From an uncultured Nitrospira sp. (lineage in GTDB: Bacteria; Nitrospirota; Nitrospiria; Nitrospirales; Nitrospiraceae), in the NCBI GenBank assembly GCA_946479785.1, contig CAMLHQ010000109.1, forward strand, positions 1 through 9,458: a DNA stretch of 9,458 nucleotides. Reading direction: 5' to 3'. Within the stretch, counting starts at the first letter, position 1, and each line of letters starts with the position of its first letter. The translations under genes and the position numbers were made by a program. Positions 1 through 8,200 of the stretch are shown piece by piece. The notes beneath the pieces were generated by a model. That model was not told the origin of the DNA. It did not search any database and worked only from the letters and a program-made list of their open reading frames with translations.

Positions 1-2
1 CG

Positions 3-2720
3 ACCGAGGAAGCCGTTCGCCGTTTCAGAGAGTTCGGTGCGAACGTCTTAGCCGAGCCCCATCGGTACTCCGTGCTGCGCGGACTCATTCGTCATTTCAC
101 TCACTTCCTCGCCATCTTGCTCTGGATCGCCGCCGGTCTCTCCTTTGCCGCCGAATTCATGAAACCTGGAGAAGGCATGGCGACGCTGGGCTGGGCCATC
201 CTTGGCGTCATCGTGATCAACGCGGTTTTTGCCTTCCTGCAGGAATACAAGGCTGAACGAGCCTTCCAAGCGCTCCGCCGTATGTTGCCTGACATAGCCT
301 GGGTGACACGCAGCGGGCAATCCGTTCGAGTCCCGCGGAGCGAACTGGTGCCGGGCGAGGTGCTGTTCCTCGAAGAGGGAGAACGGGTGCCGGCTGACGC
401 CCGCCTCATCGAGGCCAGTGGGATTCGCGTTGACGATGCGGCCTTGACCGGCGAATCGAAACCGAAACGACGCACAGCCGACCCGGTGGAGGAGGGACAC
501 TGGCTCGATCTCCCGAACCTCGTGTTCGCGGGAACCACGATCCTGTCCGGACATGGTCGCGCCGTCGTTTTCGCGACAGGCATGCGCACGGAGTTCGGCA
601 AGATCGCCAACCTCACCACCACGGTGGAGGCGAGTCTCAGTCCGCTCCAAAAAGAGATCGTCAAGGTGACTCGCATTGTCGCCGCAATTTCAATGGCGAT
701 GGGCGCGACGTTTTTCGCCATTGGACTGTTGACGGGGTTGAGCTTTTGGATCAGCGCTATTTTCGGCATTGGGATCATCGTCGCCAACGTGCCGGAGGGA
801 CTCCTCCCGACCGTGACCCTCTCTCTCGCCATGGCGAGTCAGCGGATGGCGAAGCGCAACGCGTTAATTAAGCACTTGGCCTCCGTCGAAACGCTCGGCT
901 GTACGGCAGTGATCTGCACCGACAAAACCGGGACACTCACGGAAAACCGCATGAAGGTGGATCGGTTTTACATCGACGGGCTCGTCGTAGAATCACGGGA
1001 AGGCTGCTTCTTCACGAGGGGCCGCATCGTCAATAACACCGCCGCCGAAGAGTGGCAACACTTCTTCGACGTCCTCCTCCATTGCCACAATGCCAAGCGC
1101 GTCCGGCAGTCGGACGGCCGATTTGTCGTGACGGGAGATCCGACGGAAGTCGCATTATTACAATTCGCCGTCGAGCATGGATTGGCTCACCGGCCTCCAA
1201 TGCGCCGGATGGGAGAACTTGCGTTCGACGCCGATCGGAAACGGATGAGCACGCTGCACTGGTCGGAAGGCCGACTCATCGCATTCACTAAGGGCGCACC
1301 GGAGTCGGTTGTGGCGCTCTGCACCCGAATCCAAATTCATGGGAATGCCGTGCCGATGACTCCAGACGAACGCGCCCGGATCCTGAAACAAAGCCGGTCC
1401 TTCGCCGAGCAGGCTTATCGTGTTTTGGCCGTGGCTATGCGGGAGGTCGCTCACCAACCGGAACACATCGAGGTCGAGACGATCGAAGCGGACCTGACCT
1501 TCCTCGGACTCGTCGCCATGATGGATCCACCGCGCCGGGAAGTCCCTGAGGCCGTGGCTAAGTGCCGGCGGGCCGGTGTGCGCGTTGTCATGATCACGGG
1601 CGACCATCCGCTCACCGCGCTGGCCATCGCACGCAAGATCGGCCTCGTGCCGGATCGTGCCGTTCAGGAACCGTCCGGCTTTGTCCCGGTGATTGAGGGC
1701 TTGCAACTGGACCGCATGAGCGACGAGCACCTGCGTCAATTGCTGACACCCTCTCGCTCCGGTGAGCCGGAGCCAGTGTTTGCCCGAATGGCTCCGCGGC
1801 ACAAAATGCGGGTCGTCTCGACCTTGAAAGAGATGGACGAAGTCGTGGCAGTGACAGGTGATGGCGTGAACGACGCGCCGGCGCTCAAGAAAGCGGACAT
1901 CGGCGTGGCGATGGGAGTCGCCGGTACGGACGTGGCCAAAGAAATCGCCGATATCGTTCTGCTCGACGATAACTTCGCCACCATCGTCAACGCAATCGAA
2001 GAAGGGCGTACGGTGTTTGCCAACATTCGGAAGTTCGCCACCTATGTGCTCGTCAGCAATGTGCCGGAAGTGGTTCCCTTTTTAGGCTATGGATTCTTAG
2101 GGATCCCGCTGGCCCTCACGATTCCTCAAGTGCTGGCGATCGATCTGGGAACCGACATGGTGCCGGCCATCGCCCTCGGAGCGGAGTCTCCTCATCCCGG
2201 CATCATGGATGTCCCGCCCCGTCCAAAGACCGAGCATTTGTTAAGCAGGCCGCTTCTCCTGAGAACTTATCTGTTTCTAGGCCTGAATTCGGCGGTGATG
2301 GCGATGGGTGGGTTCTTTCTCTATCTGTTCGCAAACGGTTGGACGTGGGGTGTTCACCTGGATTGGTCCTCTCCATTATTGAGGCAGGCCACCACGGTGA
2401 CCCTGGCCGGGATCGTCTTCGCACAGGTGGCCAACGTCTTTGCTTGTCGGTCGGATCGCCTTTCTGTCTTCCAGGTCGGCTGGTTTACGAATCCGTTGAT
2501 CTTATGGGGCATAGCCATCGAATTGACACTCCTCGCAGTGATCAGCTACACACCGACTGGCAACGCGATTTTCGGAACGAGGCCACTGCCGCTGTGGATC
2601 TTCGGACCACTGATCCTTGGCGCGTTGGTGCTGCTGATAGCCGAAGAAGGCCGCAAGCTCATCGCCAACAGACTCACACAGAGATTTGTATCCAGAATAG
2701 TTCAAAAGGCTGGTCCATAA
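3..2720 (+). CDS. P-type cation-transporting ATPase, Na,K-ATPase-like (P2C type), 5' partial
   Basis: This inner-membrane pump couples ATP hydrolysis to cation transport. The frame is open to the left edge, and the 23 codons before the first possible start (GTG at 72) already encode the FG-x-N-x-L motif of the cation-ATPase N-terminal domain, so the true start lies outside the window. Numbering from the first complete codon at 3, it has TGES (149-152, actuator), PEGLL in M4 (264-268), DKTGTLT with phosphorylated D307, KGA (430-432, nucleotide binding), TGD (532-534) and TGDGVND (618-624). Membrane segments M5-M10 follow. The VANVPEGLL, SNVPE (685-689) and IDLGTDMVPA (around 714-718) segments match animal Na,K-ATPase rather than SERCA. 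The C-terminal blocks CRSDRLSVFQ and EEGRKLI also resemble that family. The cation-site residues N, E, D and D of M5/M6 are present. Transported ions are inferred only (Na+, K+ or H+). The stop overlaps the next start by one base, indicating an operon. Confidence 0.93.
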   Translation, partial: TEEAVRRFREFGANVLAEPHRYSVLRGLIRHFTHFLAILLWIAAGLSFAAEFMKPGEGMATLGWAILGVIVINAVFAFLQEYKAERAFQALRRMLPDIAWVTRSGQSVRVPRSELVPGEVLFLEEGERVPADARLIEASGIRVDDAALTGESKPKRRTADPVEEGHWLDLPNLVFAGTTILSGHGRAVVFATGMRTEFGKIANLTTTVEASLSPLQKEIVKVTRIVAAISMAMGATFFAIGLLTGLSFWISAIFGIGIIVANVPEGLLPTVTLSLAMASQRMAKRNALIKHLASVETLGCTAVICTDKTGTLTENRMKVDRFYIDGLVVESREGCFFTRGRIVNNTAAEEWQHFFDVLLHCHNAKRVRQSDGRFVVTGDPTEVALLQFAVEHGLAHRPPMRRMGELAFDADRKRMSTLHWSEGRLIAFTKGAPESVVALCTRIQIHGNAVPMTPDERARILKQSRSFAEQAYRVLAVAMREVAHQPEHIEVETIEADLTFLGLVAMMDPPRREVPEAVAKCRRAGVRVVMITGDHPLTALAIARKIGLVPDRAVQEPSGFVPVIEGLQLDRMSDEHLRQLLTPSRSGEPEPVFARMAPRHKMRVVSTLKEMDEVVAVTGDGVNDAPALKKADIGVAMGVAGTDVAKEIADIVLLDDNFATIVNAIEEGRTVFANIRKFATYVLVSNVPEVVPFLGYGFLGIPLALTIPQVLAIDLGTDMVPAIALGAESPHPGIMDVPPRPKTEHLLSRPLLLRTYLFLGLNSAVMAMGGFFLYLFANGWTWGVHLDWSSPLLRQATTVTLAGIVFAQVANVFACRSDRLSVFQVGWFTNPLILWGIAIELTLLAVISYTPTGNAIFGTRPLPLWIFGPLILGALVLLIAEEGRKLIANRLTQRFVSRIVQKAGP

Positions 2721-4045
2721 TGACTCCTGATGCTCCTGACTCGACTCGGCAAGAGCCGGTGACCGAGATTGTGCCCAGCCATTCGACGGATCTGGTGACC
2801 CGCCGCCCCACGGGAGACGGAGAAGTCTCAACTATCCCTCTGGCAGCAACCCGTCCTCCACAGAAAGAGCTGCGATGGGGCCTGCTTGCTGGCATCGCAG
2901 GATTTCTGCTCTTCATTGCAGCAGGGGCGTGGTATTGGTGGAACTCGGGCACCGCACCTGTCCATTACAAAACGGCCGTGGTCGACCGAGGTCCCATTAC
3001 CTCCGTCGTGACCGCCACCGGGACCGTCAATCCCGTGGTTTCCGTCCAGGTCGGAAGCCAGGTGTCCGGCAAGATTGCCAAGCTCTTCGCGGATTTCAAC
3101 TCCGTCGTCACGCAAGGACAGGTCTTGGCACAGATCGACCAAGCGCCGTTCCAGGCGCGCGTGAGTCAGGCCCGCGCCGCCGTAAAAAGCGCCAGGGGGA
3201 ACCTGACCAAAGCTAAAATCCTGGCCGCACAGCGCAAACTCGAACACGACCGCATGGCCAGGCTGAGAAAGCAGGCCTTCGTGTCGCAGGCCGACCTCGA
3301 TCTCGCCGTGACCAATTTCCGTGACGCAGAGGCTAGCGTCGAGGTGTTGCAAGCCACATTGGATCAGGCCGACGCCACTCTGGCCTCGGCCGAGTTGGAC
3401 CTCGGCTATACGACGATCTATTCGCCGGTGAACGGCATTGTAGTGTCTCGCAACGTGGATGTCGGCCAAACCGTCGCCGCCACTTTTCAGACACCGACAC
3501 TGTTCGTCATTGCACAGGACTTGACCCAGATGCAGGTCGACGCCAACGTCAGCGAGGCCGATATTGGCGGCGTGACAGAAGGCAAGCGCGCGAACTTTCG
3601 TGTAGATGCCTATCCCAAACAGTTCTTCGAAGGCGCGGTGACACAGGTCAGGAATGCGCCAATCAGCATCCAGAATGTGGTTACGTACGACGTGGTTATC
3701 ACAGTAGACAATCGCGAGCTCAAACTCAAACCAGGCATGACCGCCAACGTCACGATCGTCACGGCGAACAAAGAAGATCCGCTGCGCGTCCCGAACGGCG
3801 CCTTGCGGTTCCGGATGCCCGACGTTCCGGTGGATCGCAAAGTCACGAAGGTCTGGCGACTGGAAGACAAGCAGGTCCGTCCGGTGGCCGTGACCACCGG
3901 CATCGCAGACTCGTTATTCACGGAAATTGTCGAGGGGCAGCCGCTGAAAGAAGGCGACTCAGTGATTATTGGAATTGAGACGCCCGAAGAGCAGGCCCAG
4001 AAGAAACTTCCCCCTGGGTTTGATGCTGGACCAAGGATGAGATGA
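2720..4045 (+). CDS. MacA/HlyD-type periplasmic adaptor (membrane fusion protein)
   Basis: A 441-residue efflux adaptor that should bridge an inner-membrane permease and a TolC-type outer-membrane channel. I chose ATG 2720 because it overlaps the preceding TAA (TAATG) and has a weak AAAAGG about 10 bases upstream; the same frame is open further upstream, but only inside the ATPase gene. There is a Pro/Thr-rich cytoplasmic tail of about 50 residues, one membrane anchor (about 53-74), a barrel-sandwich/lipoyl half (about 98-142, VGSQVSGKI), a helical hairpin (about 143-228), the second lipoyl half (YSPVNGIVVSRNVDVGQ, about 234-250) and beta-barrel plus membrane-proximal domains to about 420. 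In the hairpin R178-x3-L182-x6-S189 fits the RLS motif known to dock TolC-family channels. The family fit is strong and close to MacA. The exported substrate cannot be read from the sequence. Its partner permease follows 53 bases downstream. Confidence 0.93.
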   Translation: MTPDAPDSTRQEPVTEIVPSHSTDLVTRRPTGDGEVSTIPLAATRPPQKELRWGLLAGIAGFLLFIAAGAWYWWNSGTAPVHYKTAVVDRGPITSVVTATGTVNPVVSVQVGSQVSGKIAKLFADFNSVVTQGQVLAQIDQAPFQARVSQARAAVKSARGNLTKAKILAAQRKLEHDRMARLRKQAFVSQADLDLAVTNFRDAEASVEVLQATLDQADATLASAELDLGYTTIYSPVNGIVVSRNVDVGQTVAATFQTPTLFVIAQDLTQMQVDANVSEADIGGVTEGKRANFRVDAYPKQFFEGAVTQVRNAPISIQNVVTYDVVITVDNRELKLKPGMTANVTIVTANKEDPLRVPNGALRFRMPDVPVDRKVTKVWRLEDKQVRPVAVTTGIADSLFTEIVEGQPLKEGDSVIIGIETPEEQAQKKLPPGFDAGPRMR

Positions 4046-4066
4046 AGAAAAGGTTCAAATCTTAGA

Positions 4067-4087
4067 AGCTGATGGCTGAAAGCTGAA
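4067..4087 (+). repeat. Three imperfect heptamer tandem repeats (RGCTGAW)
   Basis: AGCTGAT, GGCTGAA and AGCTGAA follow one another directly in the 53-bp gap between the adaptor and permease genes. The array lies where the permease ribosome binding site would be expected, and no good Shine-Dalgarno sequence is visible before ATG 4099. Similar AGCTGA-rich intergenic strings are, from memory, common in some Nitrospira genomes. It could be a dispersed genomic repeat or simple slippage product; its function is unknown. Confidence 0.6.
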
Positions 4088-4098
4088 CACTGGACACT

Positions 4099-5331
4099 AT
4101 GCCCTTTCTCTGGCTCACGATCTCGTCGGCTCTCCGCGTTCTGCGCCGGAATCCGTTGCGCGCCGGTCTGACGATGCTCGGCATCATCATCGGGATCGGC
4201 GCGGTTGTCGCCATGGTCAGTTTGGGCCAGGGGGCGACGGCCTCAGTCCAGGCTGAAATCTCGAGCCTGGGCACCAATGTGTTGATCATCGTCCCCGGAG
4301 CAACAACCGTCGGGGGCGTGCGTGGCGGACTGGGCTCAATTTCGACGCTGACCATCGATGATGCAGAGGACATCCAGAAGAAAGTTGCGAGTGTTACCAC
4401 CGTGATGTATGCGACACGCTCTGTCCTTCAAGTCATCCGAGAAAACAAAAATTGGAGCACGATCGTCCTCGGCACGACTCCTGAGTTCATCGATATCCGA
4501 AGTTGGCCGGTTGCGCAAGGCAACTTCTTTACGCAGTCGGACATGGATTCAGCAGCCAAAGTCGCCGTCTTAGGCAAAACCGCCGTCCAGAACCTATTCG
4601 AGCCGGGCGAAGAGGTCGTAGGTAGTCAGATCCGTATCAGAAACGTCCCCCTGCGTGTGATCGGCGTCCTGACACCGAAGGGGCAATCCACCTCGGGCCA
4701 GGACCAAGACGATCTTGTCATCCTGCCGTTTTCCACCGCCGAACGCAAAGTCTTGGGCACCAGATTTCTCGGAACCGTCGGTATCATCCTTGTTGCGACA
4801 CAAACTCGGTACGAGATTCCTACGGTTGTGGAAGACGTCAAGGAATTGTTGCGAACGAGGCATCATATCCATCCATCGGATGAAGATGACTTCACCATCC
4901 GCACCATGGAAGATATCGCCAAGACCATCGCGGGGACGAGTCGGACGATGATGGTTATGCTGATGAGCATCGCGTCCATCTCGCTGATCGTCGGCGGGAT
5001 CGGCATTATGAACATTCTGCTCGTATCCGTCACCGAGCGGACGAAGGAAATCGGCTTGCGCATGGCTGTTGGAGCGAAGCGCCGACATATCCTGCTTCAA
5101 TTTTTGATCGAAGCGATGATCATGACGGTAATCGGCGGGTTTCTCGGCGTCCTTGCGGGGATCGGAGGCGCCAGAATTTTGACGGTCATGGTGGGGTGGC
5201 CGACGATCATTTCGCTACAAGCCGTCGCGGCCGCATTCTTATTTTCAGTCGCCGTCGGGTTGTTCTTCGGCCTCTATCCCGCCAACAAGGCTTCGAAGCT
5301 GAATCCCATCGACGCGTTGCACTATGAATAG
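4099..5331 (+). CDS. MacB/FtsX-family ABC transporter permease without ATPase domain
   Basis: A 410-residue inner-membrane permease of the MacB type that transmits ATP-driven movement to the periplasmic adaptor rather than forming a classical substrate channel. It has TM1 (about 23-41), a large periplasmic MacB core domain (about 45-280), then TM2 (about 284-309), TM3 (about 335-358) and TM4 (about 372-394). The TM2-TM3 cytoplasmic loop carries TERTKEIGLRMAVGAK, the characteristic FtsX/MacB coupling region, and the end PANKASKLNPIDALHYE is the typical family C-terminus. E. coli MacB has an N-terminal nucleotide-binding domain; this protein starts just before TM1 and has no Walker A, signature or Walker B motif, so it needs a separate ATPase. 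In related operons that gene usually sits between adaptor and permease, but here only 53 bases lie there. The start ATG 4099 lacks a clear ribosome binding site, so expression may depend on coupling within the operon. Confidence 0.93.
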   Translation: MPFLWLTISSALRVLRRNPLRAGLTMLGIIIGIGAVVAMVSLGQGATASVQAEISSLGTNVLIIVPGATTVGGVRGGLGSISTLTIDDAEDIQKKVASVTTVMYATRSVLQVIRENKNWSTIVLGTTPEFIDIRSWPVAQGNFFTQSDMDSAAKVAVLGKTAVQNLFEPGEEVVGSQIRIRNVPLRVIGVLTPKGQSTSGQDQDDLVILPFSTAERKVLGTRFLGTVGIILVATQTRYEIPTVVEDVKELLRTRHHIHPSDEDDFTIRTMEDIAKTIAGTSRTMMVMLMSIASISLIVGGIGIMNILLVSVTERTKEIGLRMAVGAKRRHILLQFLIEAMIMTVIGGFLGVLAGIGGARILTVMVGWPTIISLQAVAAAFLFSVAVGLFFGLYPANKASKLNPIDALHYE

Positions 5332-5348
5332 CTCTGACACGACCTTTT

Positions 5349-5372
5349 GAAACCGCTCGAGCCAAGCGTTTC
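5349..5372 (+). terminator. Weak candidate terminator after the permease gene
   Basis: Bases 5349-5357 and 5365-5372 can pair as an 8-bp stem (GAAA and CGCT against AGCG and TTTC) with one bulged C and a 7-base loop, followed by a pyrimidine-rich stretch TCTTTCTC. It lies 18 bases after the permease stop in the 62-bp convergent gap. The tail is not a true T run, and there is no T tract for the opposite strand, so this is a tentative call. Confidence 0.3.
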
Positions 5373-5393
5373 TCTTTCTCATCAACACCAAGG

Positions 5394-8108
5394 TTACCGA
5401 GGTGTTCTGGCTGGAGACGAATATGCGAGAAATTTCCAGGCTTCCATCGCCAAGAGAGGCGATACCCCGACACCAATCGCGAGCAACCAATGCTCCGGAT
5501 CGAAGGAGTTCGCTTTAAAGACAGGATGAAGGAATGGGATCAGCACAATGGAGACCTGAAGGAGTGCGGAGACGGCAATGGCCCAGATGAGCGGTTTGTT
5601 CGTCCAAAGGCCGATGGAAAATATCGAGCGCCGGTCGCTCCGACAATTCAGTGCATGTGTCAATTGAGCCAACACCATAATCGTAAACGTCAACGTACGC
5701 GCCCGTTCCACGCTTAGATCCATTCCATAGAGACAGTAGACGAAGGCGAGTGTCGCGATAAAACCGAGGAATGCCCCCTGGCTAAACATGAGCACAAACC
5801 GCTCTTTCGTGAGGAACCGTTCATTTGGCGGTCGAGGAGGGCGTCGCATAAGATCAGGGTCCTTTGGGTCGACCGCCAAAGCCAAGGCCGGCAACCCGTC
5901 CGTCACCAAATTGATCCAGAGAATCTGAACCGGCAACAGCGGCAGAGGAAACGCGAACAGAGTCGCCAGCAACATGAGGAGTATTTCACTGATGTTGCAG
6001 GACAACAAATAGTGCACGGCTTTACGAATGTTCTCATAGACTCCCCGCCCCTCTTCTACCGCTGCGGCAATCGAGGCAAAGTTATCGTCCGTGACGACCA
6101 TATCTGCAGCTTCCTTCGTCACATCCGTTCCGCTAATTCCCATCGCGACGCCGATATCCGCAGCCTTCATGGCTGGCGCATCGTTCACCCCATCACCCGT
6201 CATCGCCACGATCGCCCCATGCTGCTTCCAGGCATGGACCACGCGAAGCTTGTGTTCCGCTGAAACCCGGGCAAAGACCCCTGTGCTCTGGACTCGGCCG
6301 TTCAGATCATCATCTGACAGCCGGCTCAACTCCGCCCCGGAGATCGCCTGCATTCCTGGCTCCATGATTCCCAGCTCATTCGCAATGGCAGCCGCCGTGT
6401 CTTTATGATCTCCCGTGATCATCACGGTGCGAATACCGGCAGTCCGACATGCAGCCACCGCCACTCTTGCTTCCGGCCTAATAGGGTCTTTCATGCCGAC
6501 CAATCCGACAAATGTCAGCTCGCGCTCCAGAGCGGTCGCAGTGTACAACTCCGGCAAACGATCCAGTGGCCGCATGGCCACACCGAGGACTCGCAATGCT
6601 TGCGAGGCGAATTGTTGATTGACGGATAGGATCTGCCGGCGCATCTCATCCGTCAGAAGTTCCGTCTTCCCATCGCGCGTCATCCAAGCCACGCAGTCGC
6701 GTAGCAGCACGTCGGCCGCTCCTTTGACAAAGGCCACAGGACCGGTATTGGTCTGACGGACCACCGTCATCTTTTTGCGCTCTGAATCAAATGGGACTTC
6801 GCCAGTTAGAGGATTCTCTCGTTCGAGATCGCTCTTCACAAAGCCCATCTTCCGTGCGGCCACCAGAAGAGCCCCCTCAGTAGGATCGCCAATCACGCGC
6901 CAGACAGAATTTTCCTGCCGCAGTTCGGCCCCGTTGCACAGGACCCCCGACCGCAACAACTCGGTGAGTCCAGAGTGCGTACCTGAAGTCATCGGTTCTC
7001 CGTGCAAACGAATCTCGCCCAGCGGTGCATAACCTTCGCCCGAGACCAACGAGGTCTCCCCACCCTGGTACAGCATGGTCACCGTCATCTCATTCTTTGT
7101 CAGTGTACCGGTCTTGTCCGAACAAATGACCGTCGTGGAGCCGAGCGTCTCAACGGCTGGGAGTCGACGAATCAGAGCATGACGTTTGACCATCTGCGTG
7201 ACACCTAGAGCCAAGGTGATCGTCACGACCGCCGGCAACCCCTCGGGGATCGCGGCGACCGCCAGGCTCACGGCGGTCAGAAACATGGTGACCAGCGGAA
7301 TCCCGCGAAGCGTGCCGAGCAGAAACACGACGGTCACAATGCCTAGTGACAGCCAGAGCAGCATGTGCCCGAATTGTTCGAGACGGCGCTGGAGAGGCGT
7401 TTCTTCCTGCTCTGCATGGGCTTCTCTTTGTATCAGCGCTGCGATTTTCCCCAGTTCTGTCTGCAGACTGGTTCCCGTCACCAGCCCCCGGCCCTTGCCA
7501 GACACGACAATCGTCCCCATGAAGATCACGTTGTGCTGATCGCCCAGAGGTACGTTTTCCTCTTGGATCACCGCTACCGCTTTTGCGACTGGCGTCGATT
7601 CGCCGGTAAGAGACGCCTCTTGTGTCTGCAGGCCCGTGGCATACACCAACCGGCAGTCGGCAGGAATTCGATCGCCGGCCTCTACTTGAATCAGATCACC
7701 CGGCACCAATCCCCGAGCTGGAATCGACTGAACGGTACCGCCTCTGATCACACGAGCGGTTGCAATGGAGAGTCTTCGCAGTGCAGCTAACGACTGCTCG
7801 GCTCGGAACTCCTGAGTGAACCCAAGGACCGCATTAAGTAACACGATCGCGAGAATGGCTCCTGCATCGATCCAATCCTCTAGCAGGCCTGACACGGCTG
7901 CGGCCCCGATAAGGACCCAGATGATGAGGCTGGAAAACTGGCGCAAGAAGATTTTCAGTAGTGAGGGCCGAGCTGCTTCCGGCAGTTCGTTCGGGCCTAC
8001 AGTCGCCAAACGCTGGCGCGCTTCTGTAGTGGTGAGTCCGGTATCAATATCGGAATGGAGCTCTTCCTTGAGCTTTTCTCTGCTCAGGTTATGCCACGTT
8101 TTTGTCAT
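5394..8108 (-). CDS. P2A-type calcium-transporting ATPase (SERCA/PMR1-like)
   Basis: A complete 904-residue pump, probably exporting Ca2+ (or Mn2+) from the cytoplasm. It starts at ATG 8108-8106 with only a weak GAG upstream, but the N-terminal cation-ATPase domain ([18 protein letters not shown], about 25-42) is whole, so the start is credible. Landmarks are TGES (168-171), VAAIPEGLP in M4 (284-292), SDKTGTLT with phosphorylated D331, KGA (462-464), TGD (565-567) and TGDGVND (637-643). In M5 N705 and E708, and in M6 N733, T736 and D737 (NLVTDGLPA), match the calcium ligands of SERCA. In M8 the position aligned with SERCA Glu908 appears to be Gln815, so site I may be incomplete and one ion per cycle is plausible, as in PMR1-type pumps; this alignment was made by eye. 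It is last in a - strand series after the lipoprotein gene (70-bp gap), converging on the permease gene. Confidence 0.94.
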   Translation of the reverse strand: MTKTWHNLSREKLKEELHSDIDTGLTTTEARQRLATVGPNELPEAARPSLLKIFLRQFSSLIIWVLIGAAAVSGLLEDWIDAGAILAIVLLNAVLGFTQEFRAEQSLAALRRLSIATARVIRGGTVQSIPARGLVPGDLIQVEAGDRIPADCRLVYATGLQTQEASLTGESTPVAKAVAVIQEENVPLGDQHNVIFMGTIVVSGKGRGLVTGTSLQTELGKIAALIQREAHAEQEETPLQRRLEQFGHMLLWLSLGIVTVVFLLGTLRGIPLVTMFLTAVSLAVAAIPEGLPAVVTITLALGVTQMVKRHALIRRLPAVETLGSTTVICSDKTGTLTKNEMTVTMLYQGGETSLVSGEGYAPLGEIRLHGEPMTSGTHSGLTELLRSGVLCNGAELRQENSVWRVIGDPTEGALLVAARKMGFVKSDLERENPLTGEVPFDSERKKMTVVRQTNTGPVAFVKGAADVLLRDCVAWMTRDGKTELLTDEMRRQILSVNQQFASQALRVLGVAMRPLDRLPELYTATALERELTFVGLVGMKDPIRPEARVAVAACRTAGIRTVMITGDHKDTAAAIANELGIMEPGMQAISGAELSRLSDDDLNGRVQSTGVFARVSAEHKLRVVHAWKQHGAIVAMTGDGVNDAPAMKAADIGVAMGISGTDVTKEAADMVVTDDNFASIAAAVEEGRGVYENIRKAVHYLLSCNISEILLMLLATLFAFPLPLLPVQILWINLVTDGLPALALAVDPKDPDLMRRPPRPPNERFLTKERFVLMFSQGAFLGFIATLAFVYCLYGMDLSVERARTLTFTIMVLAQLTHALNCRSDRRSIFSIGLWTNKPLIWAIAVSALLQVSIVLIPFLHPVFKANSFDPEHWLLAIGVGVSPLLAMEAWKFLAYSSPARTPR

Positions 8109-8158
8109 AGTTACTCAATGTTGTGTGCCTGCGTTCTCTAGTCAGTGCGATCCGGCCA

Positions 8159-8200
8159 GCCGCGCGGCTCTGAGTGGCTTACTGCATCATTCCGCGCGGC
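8159..8200 (-). other. GC-rich inverted repeat around the lipoprotein gene stop
   Basis: Bases 8159-8167 (GCCGCGCGG) and 8192-8200 (CCGCGCGGC) are exact reverse complements and could form a 9-bp all-G/C stem with a 24-base loop holding the lipoprotein stop codon (8179-8181). The left arm is also part of a 12-bp palindrome (8158-8169, AGCCGCGCGGCT). No T tract follows on the - strand, so it is not a standard terminator. It could stabilise the upstream mRNA or lower read-through into the ATPase gene; that role is inference. Confidence 0.4.

Noticed and set aside
101..832. Long open frame on the - strand opposite the first ATPase
   Set aside because: It is a shadow of the ATPase gene, rich in Ser, Arg and Thr with no domain; the + strand frame has all the P-type motifs.
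2339..2719. Upstream extension of the adaptor reading frame
   Set aside because: This stretch is the out-of-frame copy of the conserved P-type ATPase C-terminus; the encoded sequence is low-hydrophobicity and Arg/His-rich without family likeness, while ATG 2720 gives a normal adaptor.
7365..7790. Open frame of 141 codons on the + strand
   Set aside because: It is antisense to the conserved actuator and M3 region of the calcium-type ATPase and resembles no protein family.
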